Assembly: GCA_019894765.1 (NCBI GenBank)
Contig: JAGXNT010000016.1
Location: forward strand, 1-41,935
Reading direction: 5' to 3'
From: Candidatus Heimdallarchaeota archaeon
GTDB lineage: Archaea > Asgardarchaeota > Heimdallarchaeia > JABLTI01
Length of the DNA: 41,935 nt
Shown here in pieces: positions 26,558 through 35,705 of this stretch (position 1 is the first letter of the stretch; each line of letters begins with the position of its first letter). The notes beneath the pieces are model-generated. The model saw only the letters and a program-made list of their open reading frames with translations, ran no database searches and had not been told where the DNA came from. The position numbers and the translations under genes were made by a program.

Positions 26558-27484
26558 ATGATAAGAGAAAATGTTCCTTTGAAGAATTTTCGATTAGCGA
26601 TTTTTCCATTAATAATTGTAGTAGAGCTTACCTTATCTGTTCTATTCCTTGTCATGCCGTATTTTGATGTAGAATTTGGTGCCTTGTCAAGAGGTTACTC
26701 AATATTTTTTGGCTGGCTTTTAGCTTCTATATCTCTACTAGTAGTCGCTGGAGCAATTTTGCTATTACTTTCAGCGTTCGATCTTCCTAACTCGCCTGCT
26801 CGAGAATTCTTTCACTCAGATAAGAAGATGCAAGCAGTTGGTTTCTCAGTAATTTTCATCATGTATCTACAAATTGTTTCTCTCTCAATTACCCAATTAT
26901 ATTATGCTCTTTTCTACCCTGATCTTACTTCTCTTTATCTTCTCATAATAGCTCTTAGCTTAATACTTCCGGTTCTGCTTATTTATATGGCGAATTACGA
27001 AATGAAACCAGAGAACACCTATGCTCTTTCTCATGAAACACCCACCAGAATTAAATTAACAGCAATCTGGCTGATTTTCATAACAGGTGTTATGCAGATT
27101 TTCGCAGCGGAATGGGCGTTTCTGGTTATTGGACTTATTATTTTAGTTGGTACTTATTTCTTCTTCTTCCTAAATCGACCTGCGGTTACACTTATGCCTA
27201 TCATCTTGCTGATTCATTTCGCCTTCAGTGTTTTAATGGTTGTTCTCTCATTTATCGATTTGCAGAATTTAATAGACACCATTAAGGATTTAGGCTACAA
27301 TTTTGGCACTACACAAGCCATCATTATGTCTGTAGTGGTTTTAATTATCCCTGGAATAATATCATTAGTTTTAGGACAATCTTTCTTTAGAAAGTGGCTT
27401 CTAGCTTGGGTTAGAAGCTTGCATCCGGAACCTGAAATGGAAATTACTCCGTTTGATTATGAAGAAGATGAAGAAGACGAGTGA
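26558..27484 (+). CDS. Eight-helix membrane protein of unknown function
   Basis: Hydropathy shows about eight membrane helices over 290 residues and an acidic cytoplasmic C-terminus ending DYEEDEEDE. I cannot assign a family; no transporter signature, haem ligand pair or protease motif is evident. CAGGAGCT lies about 11 bases before the ATG. It converges on the ferric-reductase-like gene, 3 bases apart. Confidence 0.65.
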   Translation: MIRENVPLKNFRLAIFPLIIVVELTLSVLFLVMPYFDVEFGALSRGYSIFFGWLLASISLLVVAGAILLLLSAFDLPNSPAREFFHSDKKMQAVGFSVIFIMYLQIVSLSITQLYYALFYPDLTSLYLLIIALSLILPVLLIYMANYEMKPENTYALSHETPTRIKLTAIWLIFITGVMQIFAAEWAFLVIGLIILVGTYFFFFLNRPAVTLMPIILLIHFAFSVLMVVLSFIDLQNLIDTIKDLGYNFGTTQAIIMSVVVLIIPGIISLVLGQSFFRKWLLAWVRSLHPEPEMEITPFDYEEDEEDE

Positions 27485-27487
27485 ATT

Positions 27488-28183
27488 CTAATCTTCTTCT
27501 GTTTTCAATTCCTCTTCTTTTTCTTCTTGTTTTGCTGTTTTTCTTTGCTTTAATTTGTATAATTGGATTCTCTTTAATGTAAACGTTGTAATAGTCATTG
27601 TAGTCATAATGAGGAACATGAGTGTCATTATTAAACCTGAAATATTTCCACTGATAGGTCCTATGAAGCCATAGAAGTCAGATCCATTCATTATCCCATG
27701 AACAACACCAAATACTAGTGCAATATAGTTTAGTGAATGAATCCATCGCCAACCCTTTTTGAAAGATTTTCTGATTAGAGAACCAACTAAAGCGACATAG
27801 ATAATTATCAGAGCTGGTCTCCCAGCTAGTAACCAGAAACTAAATGCGGAAGTAAAATCCGGTAGAAATACTTTTGCCCCTTCAATTGGAGTAAAATTAA
27901 TTGCTGTTTCTATTGCATGAAGAACAGGGTGAAGAGTTATCATTGTTAATCCGAAGATGGTTGAAAAATGATGGATTTTAAGGAAAGGTATTTTGAAAAT
28001 CTTATACAATTCCTTCTGGAAAGGTGTAAGCATTGAAGCGATAAACATAGCAACTAATCCAAGTAAAGCGAATAATCGAATAAAAGTCCCAAAGCCACCA
28101 AGTGATTTCATAAAGAAGAGGATAATCACAGCTAAATTAATACTAATAATTCCAGCGATAAACAAATATCCTTCTTTTTTCAT
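27488..28183 (-). CDS. Ferric-reductase-like transmembrane haem protein (YedZ/FRE-type membrane domain)
   Basis: The protein (231 residues from the ATG at 28183) has about six membrane helices with histidines where haem-b ligands sit: FLKIHHFSTIFGLTMITLHPVLHA in one pair and WRWIHSLNYIALVFGVVHG in another. This is the pattern of the ferric reductase-like domain (PF01794), which carries two haem groups and moves electrons across the membrane. No flavin or NAD domain is attached. TTG at 28198 is an earlier start. A charged tail (KQEEKEEELKTEED) is on the cytoplasmic side. It is divergent from the YVTN gene, whose operon also has an Fe-S flavoprotein. Confidence 0.75.
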   Translation of the reverse strand: MKKEGYLFIAGIISINLAVIILFFMKSLGGFGTFIRLFALLGLVAMFIASMLTPFQKELYKIFKIPFLKIHHFSTIFGLTMITLHPVLHAIETAINFTPIEGAKVFLPDFTSAFSFWLLAGRPALIIIYVALVGSLIRKSFKKGWRWIHSLNYIALVFGVVHGIMNGSDFYGFIGPISGNISGLIMTLMFLIMTTMTITTFTLKRIQLYKLKQRKTAKQEEKEEELKTEED

Positions 28184-28260
28184 ACAAGAATTATACAATG
28201 GGCTTTTATTAAATTTTTTAGCAAAAAACTAAAAACCCTTTATTCTAGTGTAGTTTCGAA

Positions 28261-29169
28261 GTGAAAAAAATGACTGATTATTTGATAGTATTAAACAAAG
28301 ATGAGAACACAGTTTCTTTTGTGGATGAACCGAAAAGAAAAGTTGTAAAAACTGTGAAAGTAGGTAATAGCCCTCATGAAGTATCAGTAACTCCTGACGG
28401 GCAAAAAGCATATGTTAGTTGTGCGGGAGCAAACACAGTAGAGGTTTTCGATATGAGAACTCTCGAGAAGCTAACTATTATTGAGCACAAGGAATTCCGC
28501 TTCCCACATGAAAGCAAGATCCTACCAGATGGCTCCAAAGTTATTCTTGCTTCTACATACGCAAATAAAGTTTTCATCATTGACACCAAAACTGATGAGG
28601 TCGTAAAAATTGTTGATGCTAAAAGAATGAGTCATATGGTCGCTCTATCTCCTGATGGTAATAAGGCTTATGTCAGTAATATTGGTTTTAATTCCGTCTC
28701 TGTTATGGACACCAAAACCTTCGAATGGATCACTCATATTCCTGTTGGAAGAAGTCCAGAAGGGATTGATATTAGTCCAGATGGTAAATGGCTTTACGTA
28801 GCCAATCAAGATGACGATATCGTCTATGCAATTGATACCAGTAATAATTCTTTACAAGCAATTATTCATCTTGATAAAGTGCCAATTCGTGTTACATTTA
28901 GCCCGGATGGAAAGTACGCTTTTGTCCCAAATCGTGAAGGCGGAACACTTTCCGTTATCCTTGTAGAGACTCATCGTGAGATTAAACGTATTCCTGTTGG
29001 CTTGTGGGCAGGCGGTACTGTTTTCAATGCTACTGGTTCTCTTTGTTTTGTTGCCAACAACAAAACCAATGATGTCTCGGTAATTGACGTGAAATCTTTG
29101 AAGGTTATTGATACTATAGATGTTGGTCTTCACCCCGATGGCATGGCTTTTTGTTGTGTCAAGGAATAA
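28261..29169 (+). CDS. YVTN-type beta-propeller protein
   Basis: Six or seven repeats of about 42 residues carry the motif x-PDG-x-x-x-Y-V-x. Examples are VTPDGQKAYVS, LSPDGNKAYVS, ISPDGKWLYVA and FSPDGKYAFVP. The 302 residues would form a seven-bladed propeller. There is no signal peptide, so it is cytoplasmic or exported by an unseen route. The GTG at 28261 begins the listed frame, and ATG at 28270 is also possible. A ferredoxin-nitroreductase gene follows after 34 bases, suggesting a common operon, possibly in redox metabolism or as a scaffold. Confidence 0.85.
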   Translation: MKKMTDYLIVLNKDENTVSFVDEPKRKVVKTVKVGNSPHEVSVTPDGQKAYVSCAGANTVEVFDMRTLEKLTIIEHKEFRFPHESKILPDGSKVILASTYANKVFIIDTKTDEVVKIVDAKRMSHMVALSPDGNKAYVSNIGFNSVSVMDTKTFEWITHIPVGRSPEGIDISPDGKWLYVANQDDDIVYAIDTSNNSLQAIIHLDKVPIRVTFSPDGKYAFVPNREGGTLSVILVETHREIKRIPVGLWAGGTVFNATGSLCFVANNKTNDVSVIDVKSLKVIDTIDVGLHPDGMAFCCVKE

Positions 29170-29203
29170 TCGATTTGAATTACTTCGTTAAGGTGTTGCT
29201 GAA

Positions 29204-30085
29204 ATGGTTGAAAAAATAATAATCAATCGAGATATTTGTTCTGGATGCGAGTCTTGCATTGAAATTTGCCCTCGAGATTGTTTTCATCTTGATCCTAAGA
29301 ATATCTCTGTTTTTACCTCCACTCGTTGTCGTGATTGTTATCATTGTATCGCTATTTGTCCAGATGCTGCGATCAGTCATAGAGACATCCCAGCAGAGGA
29401 CTTTCCACTCATTGCTGACAGTCTACATCCGGATTACAAAGATCCAGACCAATCATATCACTTCTTAAAATCCATTCGCAGCACAAGAAAATTCTTGGAT
29501 AAACCGATTGAAAAAGAAATTTTAGAGAAACTAGTTGATGTTACTCGATACGCCCCTACAGGCCATCATTCCCAAAATGTTGAAATGACATTAGTTTCTG
29601 ATTCAAAAACAATTCAAGAATTAAAAGATGTTTGTGCTGAGACGATTGTGTCCTTTCTTAAGAAAATTGATAACCCGTTTTTCCGTTTCTTTGCCCTGTT
29701 AGTTGGGAAAGGCAAAACTATCAAGAAAGCACAAAAAACTCGTCATCGATTCGTCAGAATGTACAATGGCTTTCAAGAAGGAACTGATTATCTTTTCCAT
29801 GGAGCTCCTGCTGTCTTCGTTTTTCATTCAAAGAAAGATGGTACAACTCCGGAAGATAATTGCAATATTGCTGCTACCTATCTCAGTGTTTTAGCAAATA
29901 GCTATGACCTTGGTACCTGTTTCGTAGGTTACTTAACATATTATGCAAAGTATAATCCAAAAATACGTGATATGCTACGAATCCCCAAGAACAATCAAAT
30001 TTATCAAGTTCTAATTGTTGGTTATCCTGCACATGAGTTTCGTAGATTTGTCTCGAGAGCCCAACCAAAAATCTATTGGATATAA
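29204..30085 (+). CDS. Ferredoxin-nitroreductase fusion protein
   Basis: Residues 1-60 hold two [4Fe-4S] ferredoxin motifs (C12-C15-C18-C22 and C42-C45-C48-C52). After a linker, a nitroreductase FMN domain starts near residue 88 with SIRSTRKFLDKPIEKEILEKLVDVTRYAPTGHHSQ, including the usual R-R-F and AP-GxNSQ pattern. The iron-sulfur half probably feeds electrons to the flavin. Length (293) is typical. AAGGTG precedes the ATG by 9 bases. It sits between the YVTN gene and a hypothetical gene. The substrate is unknown. Confidence 0.92.
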   Translation: MVEKIIINRDICSGCESCIEICPRDCFHLDPKNISVFTSTRCRDCYHCIAICPDAAISHRDIPAEDFPLIADSLHPDYKDPDQSYHFLKSIRSTRKFLDKPIEKEILEKLVDVTRYAPTGHHSQNVEMTLVSDSKTIQELKDVCAETIVSFLKKIDNPFFRFFALLVGKGKTIKKAQKTRHRFVRMYNGFQEGTDYLFHGAPAVFVFHSKKDGTTPEDNCNIAATYLSVLANSYDLGTCFVGYLTYYAKYNPKIRDMLRIPKNNQIYQVLIVGYPAHEFRRFVSRAQPKIYWI

Positions 30086-30096
30086 GGAAATTAATC

Positions 30097-30684
30097 GTGA
30101 GTAAAATGACAGATCTAAAAAAATTCCTCGAAGAAAACAAAGAGAAAATCCATGATTTATTAAATCATATGTGGCATACTATTGAGCGTATTGCTATTCG
30201 ATTAGAAGATAAAATTCCTGATATTGATTTAGATAATTCTCATGGAAACTTCATCGAATTAGCTGATGGATGGGTTGAGTCGTATTATGCTAACCCAAGC
30301 ATTGGATTTCCTTATGGGGAAATAGGCTATTCATTAGATGGGTTGTTCTGTGTGTTTTCCATAAATTCGACTAAAGTCGATGAGAAGCTTTTAGTCAAAA
30401 TAACTGAGCTTTTTCAAGAAAACGAGTCAATCACTTGTCAGATTTATGGTGGAGACGATTGTTTCACAACTTTTTATCATTCGAAAGATGCTAGCGATTT
30501 TGATGAGCTATTGAAATCCATAAAGAAATCTAAAGAAAATGTTTTACAACTCGAAATTAATGTTGCTGCTTTTTCTGAAGAGGATGTCAGGGAGTCATTC
30601 ATTGAATCTATCTATGTACTTTACCAATTTTTAGAAACAAATGAAATTCTAGAACAATTACCTATGTATGAAGTTGAGGATTAA
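30097..30684 (+). CDS. Hypothetical protein, 195 residues
   Basis: A soluble acidic protein with no motif I recognise. The frame is open from 30076, overlapping the previous gene. GTG at 30097 follows AAGGA by 8 bases and lies 11 bases after the nitroreductase stop, so I chose it; ATG at 30106 is also possible. It has an Asp/Glu-rich pattern with predicted mixed alpha/beta structure (VESYYANPSIGFPYGEIGYS and ITCQIYGGDD). It is likely co-transcribed with the YVTN and nitroreductase genes. Confidence 0.6.
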   Translation: MSKMTDLKKFLEENKEKIHDLLNHMWHTIERIAIRLEDKIPDIDLDNSHGNFIELADGWVESYYANPSIGFPYGEIGYSLDGLFCVFSINSTKVDEKLLVKITELFQENESITCQIYGGDDCFTTFYHSKDASDFDELLKSIKKSKENVLQLEINVAAFSEEDVRESFIESIYVLYQFLETNEILEQLPMYEVED

Positions 30685-30694
30685 GATCTAAAAA

Positions 30695-31642
30695 CTAAAA
30701 ATTTCTATGATCTATTCCTTTCCTTATTACTTCTTCAGAGCGTTTCTTCTGTTCAATTATAGCATCTCGAAAAACTGCTTGTTCCACAGAGTGATGCTCC
30801 AAGTGCATATAATTGAAAGTTAATCCTATGTCAAAAAGCGGATACAGAAGTGCTTTAACAAAGACCATTATTAAGAGAATTTTGTCTGCCCAACCACTAT
30901 AGATATTGGTTAAATAGAGAGTTAAACCATAGGGAATGAGGAGACCAAGTATTAAGAAAATAATGAAAGTAAAGGTTACTCTATAATAATTTCTTCGTGC
31001 AGAAAACTGCCACGATGTCTGCAATGCTGCCCCAACATGTAAATTATCTTTGGCCATTCCAGCAATATAGAGTGATGATCTACTGTAGAAAATTAAAGGT
31101 ATAACTATTGAGAAGATAACAAACATCCATCCAAATACATATGCGTACAGAAAAGTATGTCCTTGTAAAATAATTCCAAGAATGATTAATAAAACTGGAA
31201 AAGCAATTAATGTTCCAATAAAAGCCAAGAATACTAGTAATTCTTTTGTTTTTCTTATACTTCTACTAATACTCCAGAATACGTTGGTTTTACCATCTTC
31301 TATTGTTTTCCAAGCCATATTTGAGATGATAGTACTTCTATAAAGGAAAATCAAAATGGTTGGTAAAGCTAGAACAGCAAGTAAAGTTTGAAAATTCTCT
31401 ACTGTATCAGCATCCCCTCTAAATTCTAAGACAGCTCCAAGAGCAGGTCCATTAAATGTTGGTTGTACAGTAATGTCTATTTGAAATAGAAGTGAGACGC
31501 CATAGACTATGAATTCGGTAATTAATGCGACTAAGAAAAATTTGAAAAACTGTTTTCCATAAACAATAAATGGTTTATACAGAAGTTCGACAAATTTTGC
31601 TTTTTTATAGCTTATCCAACTCTTTGGCTCTTCTTCTGCCAT
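30695..31642 (-). CDS. Six-helix membrane protein of unknown function
   Basis: The 315-residue protein starts with a charged segment (MAEEEPKSWISYKKAKFVELL), then has about six membrane helices, with an aromatic-rich loop QTSWQFSARRNYYRVTF before helix five. It has no catalytic motif I recognise. It ends in a charged tail (IIEQKKRSEEVIRKGIDHRNF). The gene points in the same direction as the two M50 protease genes upstream, 98 bases after them, and may be co-transcribed. Confidence 0.65.
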   Translation of the reverse strand: MAEEEPKSWISYKKAKFVELLYKPFIVYGKQFFKFFLVALITEFIVYGVSLLFQIDITVQPTFNGPALGAVLEFRGDADTVENFQTLLAVLALPTILIFLYRSTIISNMAWKTIEDGKTNVFWSISRSIRKTKELLVFLAFIGTLIAFPVLLIILGIILQGHTFLYAYVFGWMFVIFSIVIPLIFYSRSSLYIAGMAKDNLHVGAALQTSWQFSARRNYYRVTFTFIIFLILGLLIPYGLTLYLTNIYSGWADKILLIMVFVKALLYPLFDIGLTFNYMHLEHHSVEQAVFRDAIIEQKKRSEEVIRKGIDHRNF

Positions 31643-31739
31643 TTCAACTAATCACTACTCGCTGATAACTCTAAACAAAGGAATAATAACTCAAATATAA
31701 AAAGAATTCAATGAGTCTTGTAAAGATAAAAATTGACTT

Positions 31740-33383
31740 CTAAATAAAGAAACTCTGTACCAAATAAACAGGAAGCGGTGTACAGACTATGCCAACGATG
31801 AATCCTAAAGCTAAGTAGATGTTCTTTGACCAATGAACTTTCGAAACATCATCCGTTGAGCCAGGATGACCTCCAAAACTCATGACAAGTAACAGTATAC
31901 CCATGTATCTAGTGAAGGGATTGAGTGTAAGCAATAAAGCTACTACTAGTGATATTATCCGGTGTGGGACGTCCCCAAAGATTGCTCTGAAAGTATGCCC
32001 ACCATCTAATTGTGATGCCGGCATGAGATTTATACCCGTTAGGATGAAGCCAACATATCCCGCGAACATCATCGGATGCATTGCTATTGTTTCCATCGTC
32101 GGGTCGTAATACGGCAAAAGCCCCGACCATTGACCAAAATTTATCATAACGTCTGCTAGGAATACCGTCGGAACTAGTGTTGGGTCGACTGGTGCCAAAG
32201 CCCCTGGGATTGGAACAACATATGTTAATTTCAAACCGATTATAAACACAGGAATAGCTACTAGAAAACCTGCTAATGGGCCTGCGATACCTATATCGAA
32301 GAGATCATCTCGAGTAGAAAATGGTTCCTTTTGTCGAATCATAGCTCCAAATGTTCCTAGTGTTTGAAAACTCCCAAGAGGAGGTACTGGGATGAAATAT
32401 GGAAGTGATGCATCTAACTTCTTTAATCTTGAAATGGTATAGTGCCCTAATTCATGTATTGATAATATTGCCATCAGTGAAAAGGTGTACAAGAAAATGT
32501 CCAGAGCTATATTCCCTTGGAACAAATATTCAGTATAGGTTGTACTCGCAAAACTCCAGCCTGCAATTGAAACTGTAACAATAGTTGCGACAAATAAGCC
32601 AATGTTCCAACCAATTCTCTTGATATGAAATTGCTCCTTTCTTGATTCAGGTTTCCAATAAAAGAATCTTACAGTTATTTGTTTAACATCGGGACTAACT
32701 TTTTCATTCCGAATTATTAATTTTAGATTCTTTTCCTTCAACAATGAGTCATTTCGGAACTTTGCAAAAGCTCCATTAGTATCTTCTGGTTTTTCTACGA
32801 AGAACAGTGCTCCTGTGCTTTCTTCGTATTGACTATTAATGAGTGATACGTACTTTTTCACTAATTCAGTTAACTCATCAAAGGTAACTTCTATTGGAAT
32901 AAATTGTCTGTCTTTTGGAGAAAAAATTAGGGTTGTTTGGGGAATTTCTTTATGTTCCACAATGACTCGGTTTTGATCAAGAATATCTAAACCTTGTTTT
33001 GTTAATGCTGAGCCACAAATACCACAAATATGTCCTGAGGTAGTTCCATTGCATCTCCAACACTTGACTCCATGAACAGGTTCAGTTCGTTTGATTAATT
33101 CATCGCGAAGATTTTCAGATAGTGGAGCTCTACATACTTCACAAAAATTTTCTTCTCGGAATCTTATATCTGAGCCACAGTGCCAGCAAAATTGAGTTTC
33201 TCTCTCCTTTACGGGAGCTTCCTCTATTTTCTTCACTTTCTTAGGCTTTTCTTCTTTCTTTTCTGTTTTAGAAGTATAGAACTCAAAATCATCTTTTTCT
33301 GATGGCACGAAAATATCCTCTATATTCAGCTTATACGTATTATCTCTTCGTTTAACTAAATAAAGACTATCATATACTTGCAA
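31740..33383 (-). CDS. Zinc-ribbon/M50 site-2-type membrane metalloprotease (copy A)
   Basis: The catalytic motif HELGH (310-314) and the second metal site NLMPASQLDGG (452-462) identify an M50 intramembrane protease of the site-2 family. N-terminal to it are two zinc-ribbon cysteine sets (C66, C69, C81, C84 and C108, C111, C120, C123). About six to eight membrane helices follow residue 258. Such proteases release regulators from membranes; the ribbons could bind nucleic acid or protein partners. The TTG start lies 24 bases after the stop of the paralogous gene upstream. A further in-frame start is not obvious. Confidence 0.88.
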   Translation of the reverse strand: MQVYDSLYLVKRRDNTYKLNIEDIFVPSEKDDFEFYTSKTEKKEEKPKKVKKIEEAPVKERETQFCWHCGSDIRFREENFCEVCRAPLSENLRDELIKRTEPVHGVKCWRCNGTTSGHICGICGSALTKQGLDILDQNRVIVEHKEIPQTTLIFSPKDRQFIPIEVTFDELTELVKKYVSLINSQYEESTGALFFVEKPEDTNGAFAKFRNDSLLKEKNLKLIIRNEKVSPDVKQITVRFFYWKPESRKEQFHIKRIGWNIGLFVATIVTVSIAGWSFASTTYTEYLFQGNIALDIFLYTFSLMAILSIHELGHYTISRLKKLDASLPYFIPVPPLGSFQTLGTFGAMIRQKEPFSTRDDLFDIGIAGPLAGFLVAIPVFIIGLKLTYVVPIPGALAPVDPTLVPTVFLADVMINFGQWSGLLPYYDPTMETIAMHPMMFAGYVGFILTGINLMPASQLDGGHTFRAIFGDVPHRIISLVVALLLTLNPFTRYMGILLLVMSFGGHPGSTDDVSKVHWSKNIYLALGFIVGIVCTPLPVYLVQSFFI

Positions 33384-33407
33384 ATATTCGTAAATGGTAA
33401 TTTTTCC

Positions 33408-34967
33408 TTATCTGAAGAAGAAAACCGTGAGAGGTAAGCTACACGCAGCTATTCCTAAAGCTAAAACCTCGAGAACATATTTTGACCAATGAACAGGGAT
33501 GGCTTGGTTCGTTGCTGGGGTTTGATATAGCGTTCGAGGAATAAACATTATCAGTATGCCAAAAGTCCAGGTATTATAGTTGAGCATTACAACTAAAGCT
33601 GACAAGAAGGAGAAAATTCTGGAAACTCTTTCACTGAACAAACTACGAAACATGAATCCTCCATCTAACAATGATCCGGGGAGAAAGTTCAGACCATTCA
33701 AAATAATGCCTATGAGTGCTGCATAGGTCAAAGGATGAATGAACATAACTTGTAATTCAGGGTCAAATGCTGGTGAAATACCTATAGATGCACCAATCCA
33801 ATCTAAAAATCGACTTATGAGTAGATTTGGGTCCAATGCTTGAAGTGTTTCAATATCGGTTAAGACATCTGCGGACAAAGTGCTTCTATCAATAATATAT
33901 GGAAAAGCAATTCCAACAAGATACAAAGCTATTGATACTACTAACCCAAAAACTGGTCCTATGAAATATAGATCAAATAAATCATCTCTTTTTCGAACTG
34001 GGTCAATAACTCGGACGACGGTCCCTGCAGATCCTAAAAGAAAATAGCTAAGTAAGCCTGGTGTGGGAGGTAGAGGAATGAAGTAAGGGAGCGAGAGCTT
34101 TATTTTTTTAATTCTCTGCATCATAAAATGTCCTAATTCATGGATAATTAAAATACCAATTAGAGTAGTTGTAAAGATCAAGGAATTCACATGCAGATTA
34201 TCAGCGAGTATTACGAGTTTGTTTATCTCTCGATAATACAACCAACCTGTTAAGTAAAGGCTAACCAATGTCAAAGCAAAGAATACAATTCTCCATCGGT
34301 TCTTTACAAATGAGAATCGATCCGTTTCCACTTCTGGCATCCAATAAAAAAATCGCATAATTATCAGTTTCTCAGAACTAGCAGTTGATGCTGAATTTCT
34401 GATAATTGTTCGTAAATTATTCTCTACAAGTACAGTGTTCTGTTCGAATTCATCAAAAATGTCATTGTTTTTTGGGACTTCAACTATTATCTCAGGTCCA
34501 ATATTAGTATTGATAGCATTCACAACCTGGAAGTGTTCTCCCACTAACTCTTCCAAAGCTGAAAATTTCACAGGTATTTTTTTCATAAGTCTGTCTCGAG
34601 GAGATAAAACAAAGATGAAATCCTGATCAGGTTCAGTTTTACCGGAAATTTGAGGTCGAACTGACTCTGCACTTATCACAATACCCTTTTTTGATAAAGG
34701 ACTTCCACAGATTCCGCAGATATCACCTGAAGTTGTTCCTTTGCATCGCCAGCACTTAATTGATTCTTCAGAATGTTCTCGATTTAATACCTCACTTCTA
34801 CTTTCATCGGTTAGCGGTGCTTTACAAGTATCACACCATTCATTATTTTGGATTTTTGAACCACAATTCCAGCATTTAATCTCAGGTTCTTGTGTTTTAT
34901 CATCTTTTTTAGGAGTATTTGATGATTCATCGTGATTCAAAAAAACACCAACTTCGAACTGGAACAA
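33408..34967 (-). CDS. Zinc-ribbon/M50 site-2-type membrane metalloprotease (copy B)
   Basis: This paralogue has HELGH (276-280, counted from the TTG at 34967) and LPGSLLDGG near residue 425. The two N-terminal cysteine sets (C32, C35, C45, C48 and C72, C75, C84, C87) match copy A in spacing. The order zinc ribbons, soluble segment with NDI/FDEF, then membrane protease is the same. A TTG at 34940 (starting MNHDESS) is another possible start. Two such genes in tandem suggest duplication and perhaps different substrates. Confidence 0.88.
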   Translation of the reverse strand: MFQFEVGVFLNHDESSNTPKKDDKTQEPEIKCWNCGSKIQNNEWCDTCKAPLTDESRSEVLNREHSEESIKCWRCKGTTSGDICGICGSPLSKKGIVISAESVRPQISGKTEPDQDFIFVLSPRDRLMKKIPVKFSALEELVGEHFQVVNAINTNIGPEIIVEVPKNNDIFDEFEQNTVLVENNLRTIIRNSASTASSEKLIIMRFFYWMPEVETDRFSFVKNRWRIVFFALTLVSLYLTGWLYYREINKLVILADNLHVNSLIFTTTLIGILIIHELGHFMMQRIKKIKLSLPYFIPLPPTPGLLSYFLLGSAGTVVRVIDPVRKRDDLFDLYFIGPVFGLVVSIALYLVGIAFPYIIDRSTLSADVLTDIETLQALDPNLLISRFLDWIGASIGISPAFDPELQVMFIHPLTYAALIGIILNGLNFLPGSLLDGGFMFRSLFSERVSRIFSFLSALVVMLNYNTWTFGILIMFIPRTLYQTPATNQAIPVHWSKYVLEVLALGIAACSLPLTVFFFR

Positions 34968-35068
34968 CTAACAGCTGCTGATTCTCAGCGTTGATTTTTA
35001 AGTTTCTCATAAAACTTCTAAAAAAAAAACAACAATTACTCTAAATAAAAAAATACTTTTAGAAAAAC

Positions 35069-35077
35069 CTATATAAG
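35069..35077 (+). promoter_or_regulatory. TATA box before the acetyltransferase gene
   Basis: CTATATAAG is about 70-80 bases before the ATG at 35148. A second TATA-like GATATAAGC lies at 35092-35100 and would give a shorter leader. Confidence 0.4.
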
Positions 35078-35147
35078 AAAAAAATACGCTCGATATAAGC
35101 ATCTCACGAAAGAAAAGGAAGAACAAACTAGTAATTGGTGCGAATAA

Positions 35148-35627
35148 ATGACTGATTATCGGATTCGCGGGTTTAACCCTGATACAGATATTGAATCTGT
35201 TCAAAATATCAACAGAAAATGCTTACCTGAAAATTATCCTAGATTTTTCTTTACAGATATTTACGATAAATTCCCAGAAGGATTCAATGTCGCACAAATC
35301 GAAGAAAATGGAGAGATAGCTGGGTACGGGATGACCCGGTTAGAAAAAGGCTTATCCAATTTTGGGTTTGGTATTTGCAAAAAAGGGCATATTATATCTA
35401 TTGCTGTGCTACCAAGCTATCGCCGTATGGGAATCGCTATCAAACTCATGGCTGCAGCATCAGATGCTATGAGGATAAGAGATGTGAAAGAAGTCTATTT
35501 AGAAGTTCGAGAATCTAATCAAGCAGCGATTAATCTCTACCAAAACCTGGGGTATATTCCTCACAAAATTTCCAAGAGATACTACAGTGATGGCGAATCT
35601 GCTCTCATAATGATTAGTAAAATCTAA
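35148..35627 (+). CDS. N-terminal acetyltransferase, Ard1/RimI type (GNAT)
   Basis: The 159-residue GNAT protein has the Naa10/RimI signature CLPENYP near residue 30, HIISIAVLPSYRRMGIAIKLM with the acetyl-CoA loop RRMGIA, and LEVRESNQAAINLYQNLGY near the end. It would acetylate protein N-termini, as the archaeal Ard1 does. GGTG lies 7 bases before the ATG. It is divergent from the M50 genes and convergent with the thermosome gene. Confidence 0.9.
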   Translation: MTDYRIRGFNPDTDIESVQNINRKCLPENYPRFFFTDIYDKFPEGFNVAQIEENGEIAGYGMTRLEKGLSNFGFGICKKGHIISIAVLPSYRRMGIAIKLMAAASDAMRIRDVKEVYLEVRESNQAAINLYQNLGYIPHKISKRYYSDGESALIMISKI

Positions 35628-35705
35628 TACAATTGCAGTATCTATTCTCAAATTCATTTGTTTTCTTCTAAAAAATAAAAAAAGAGTGAGAATGGAAGAC
35701 TAGTT

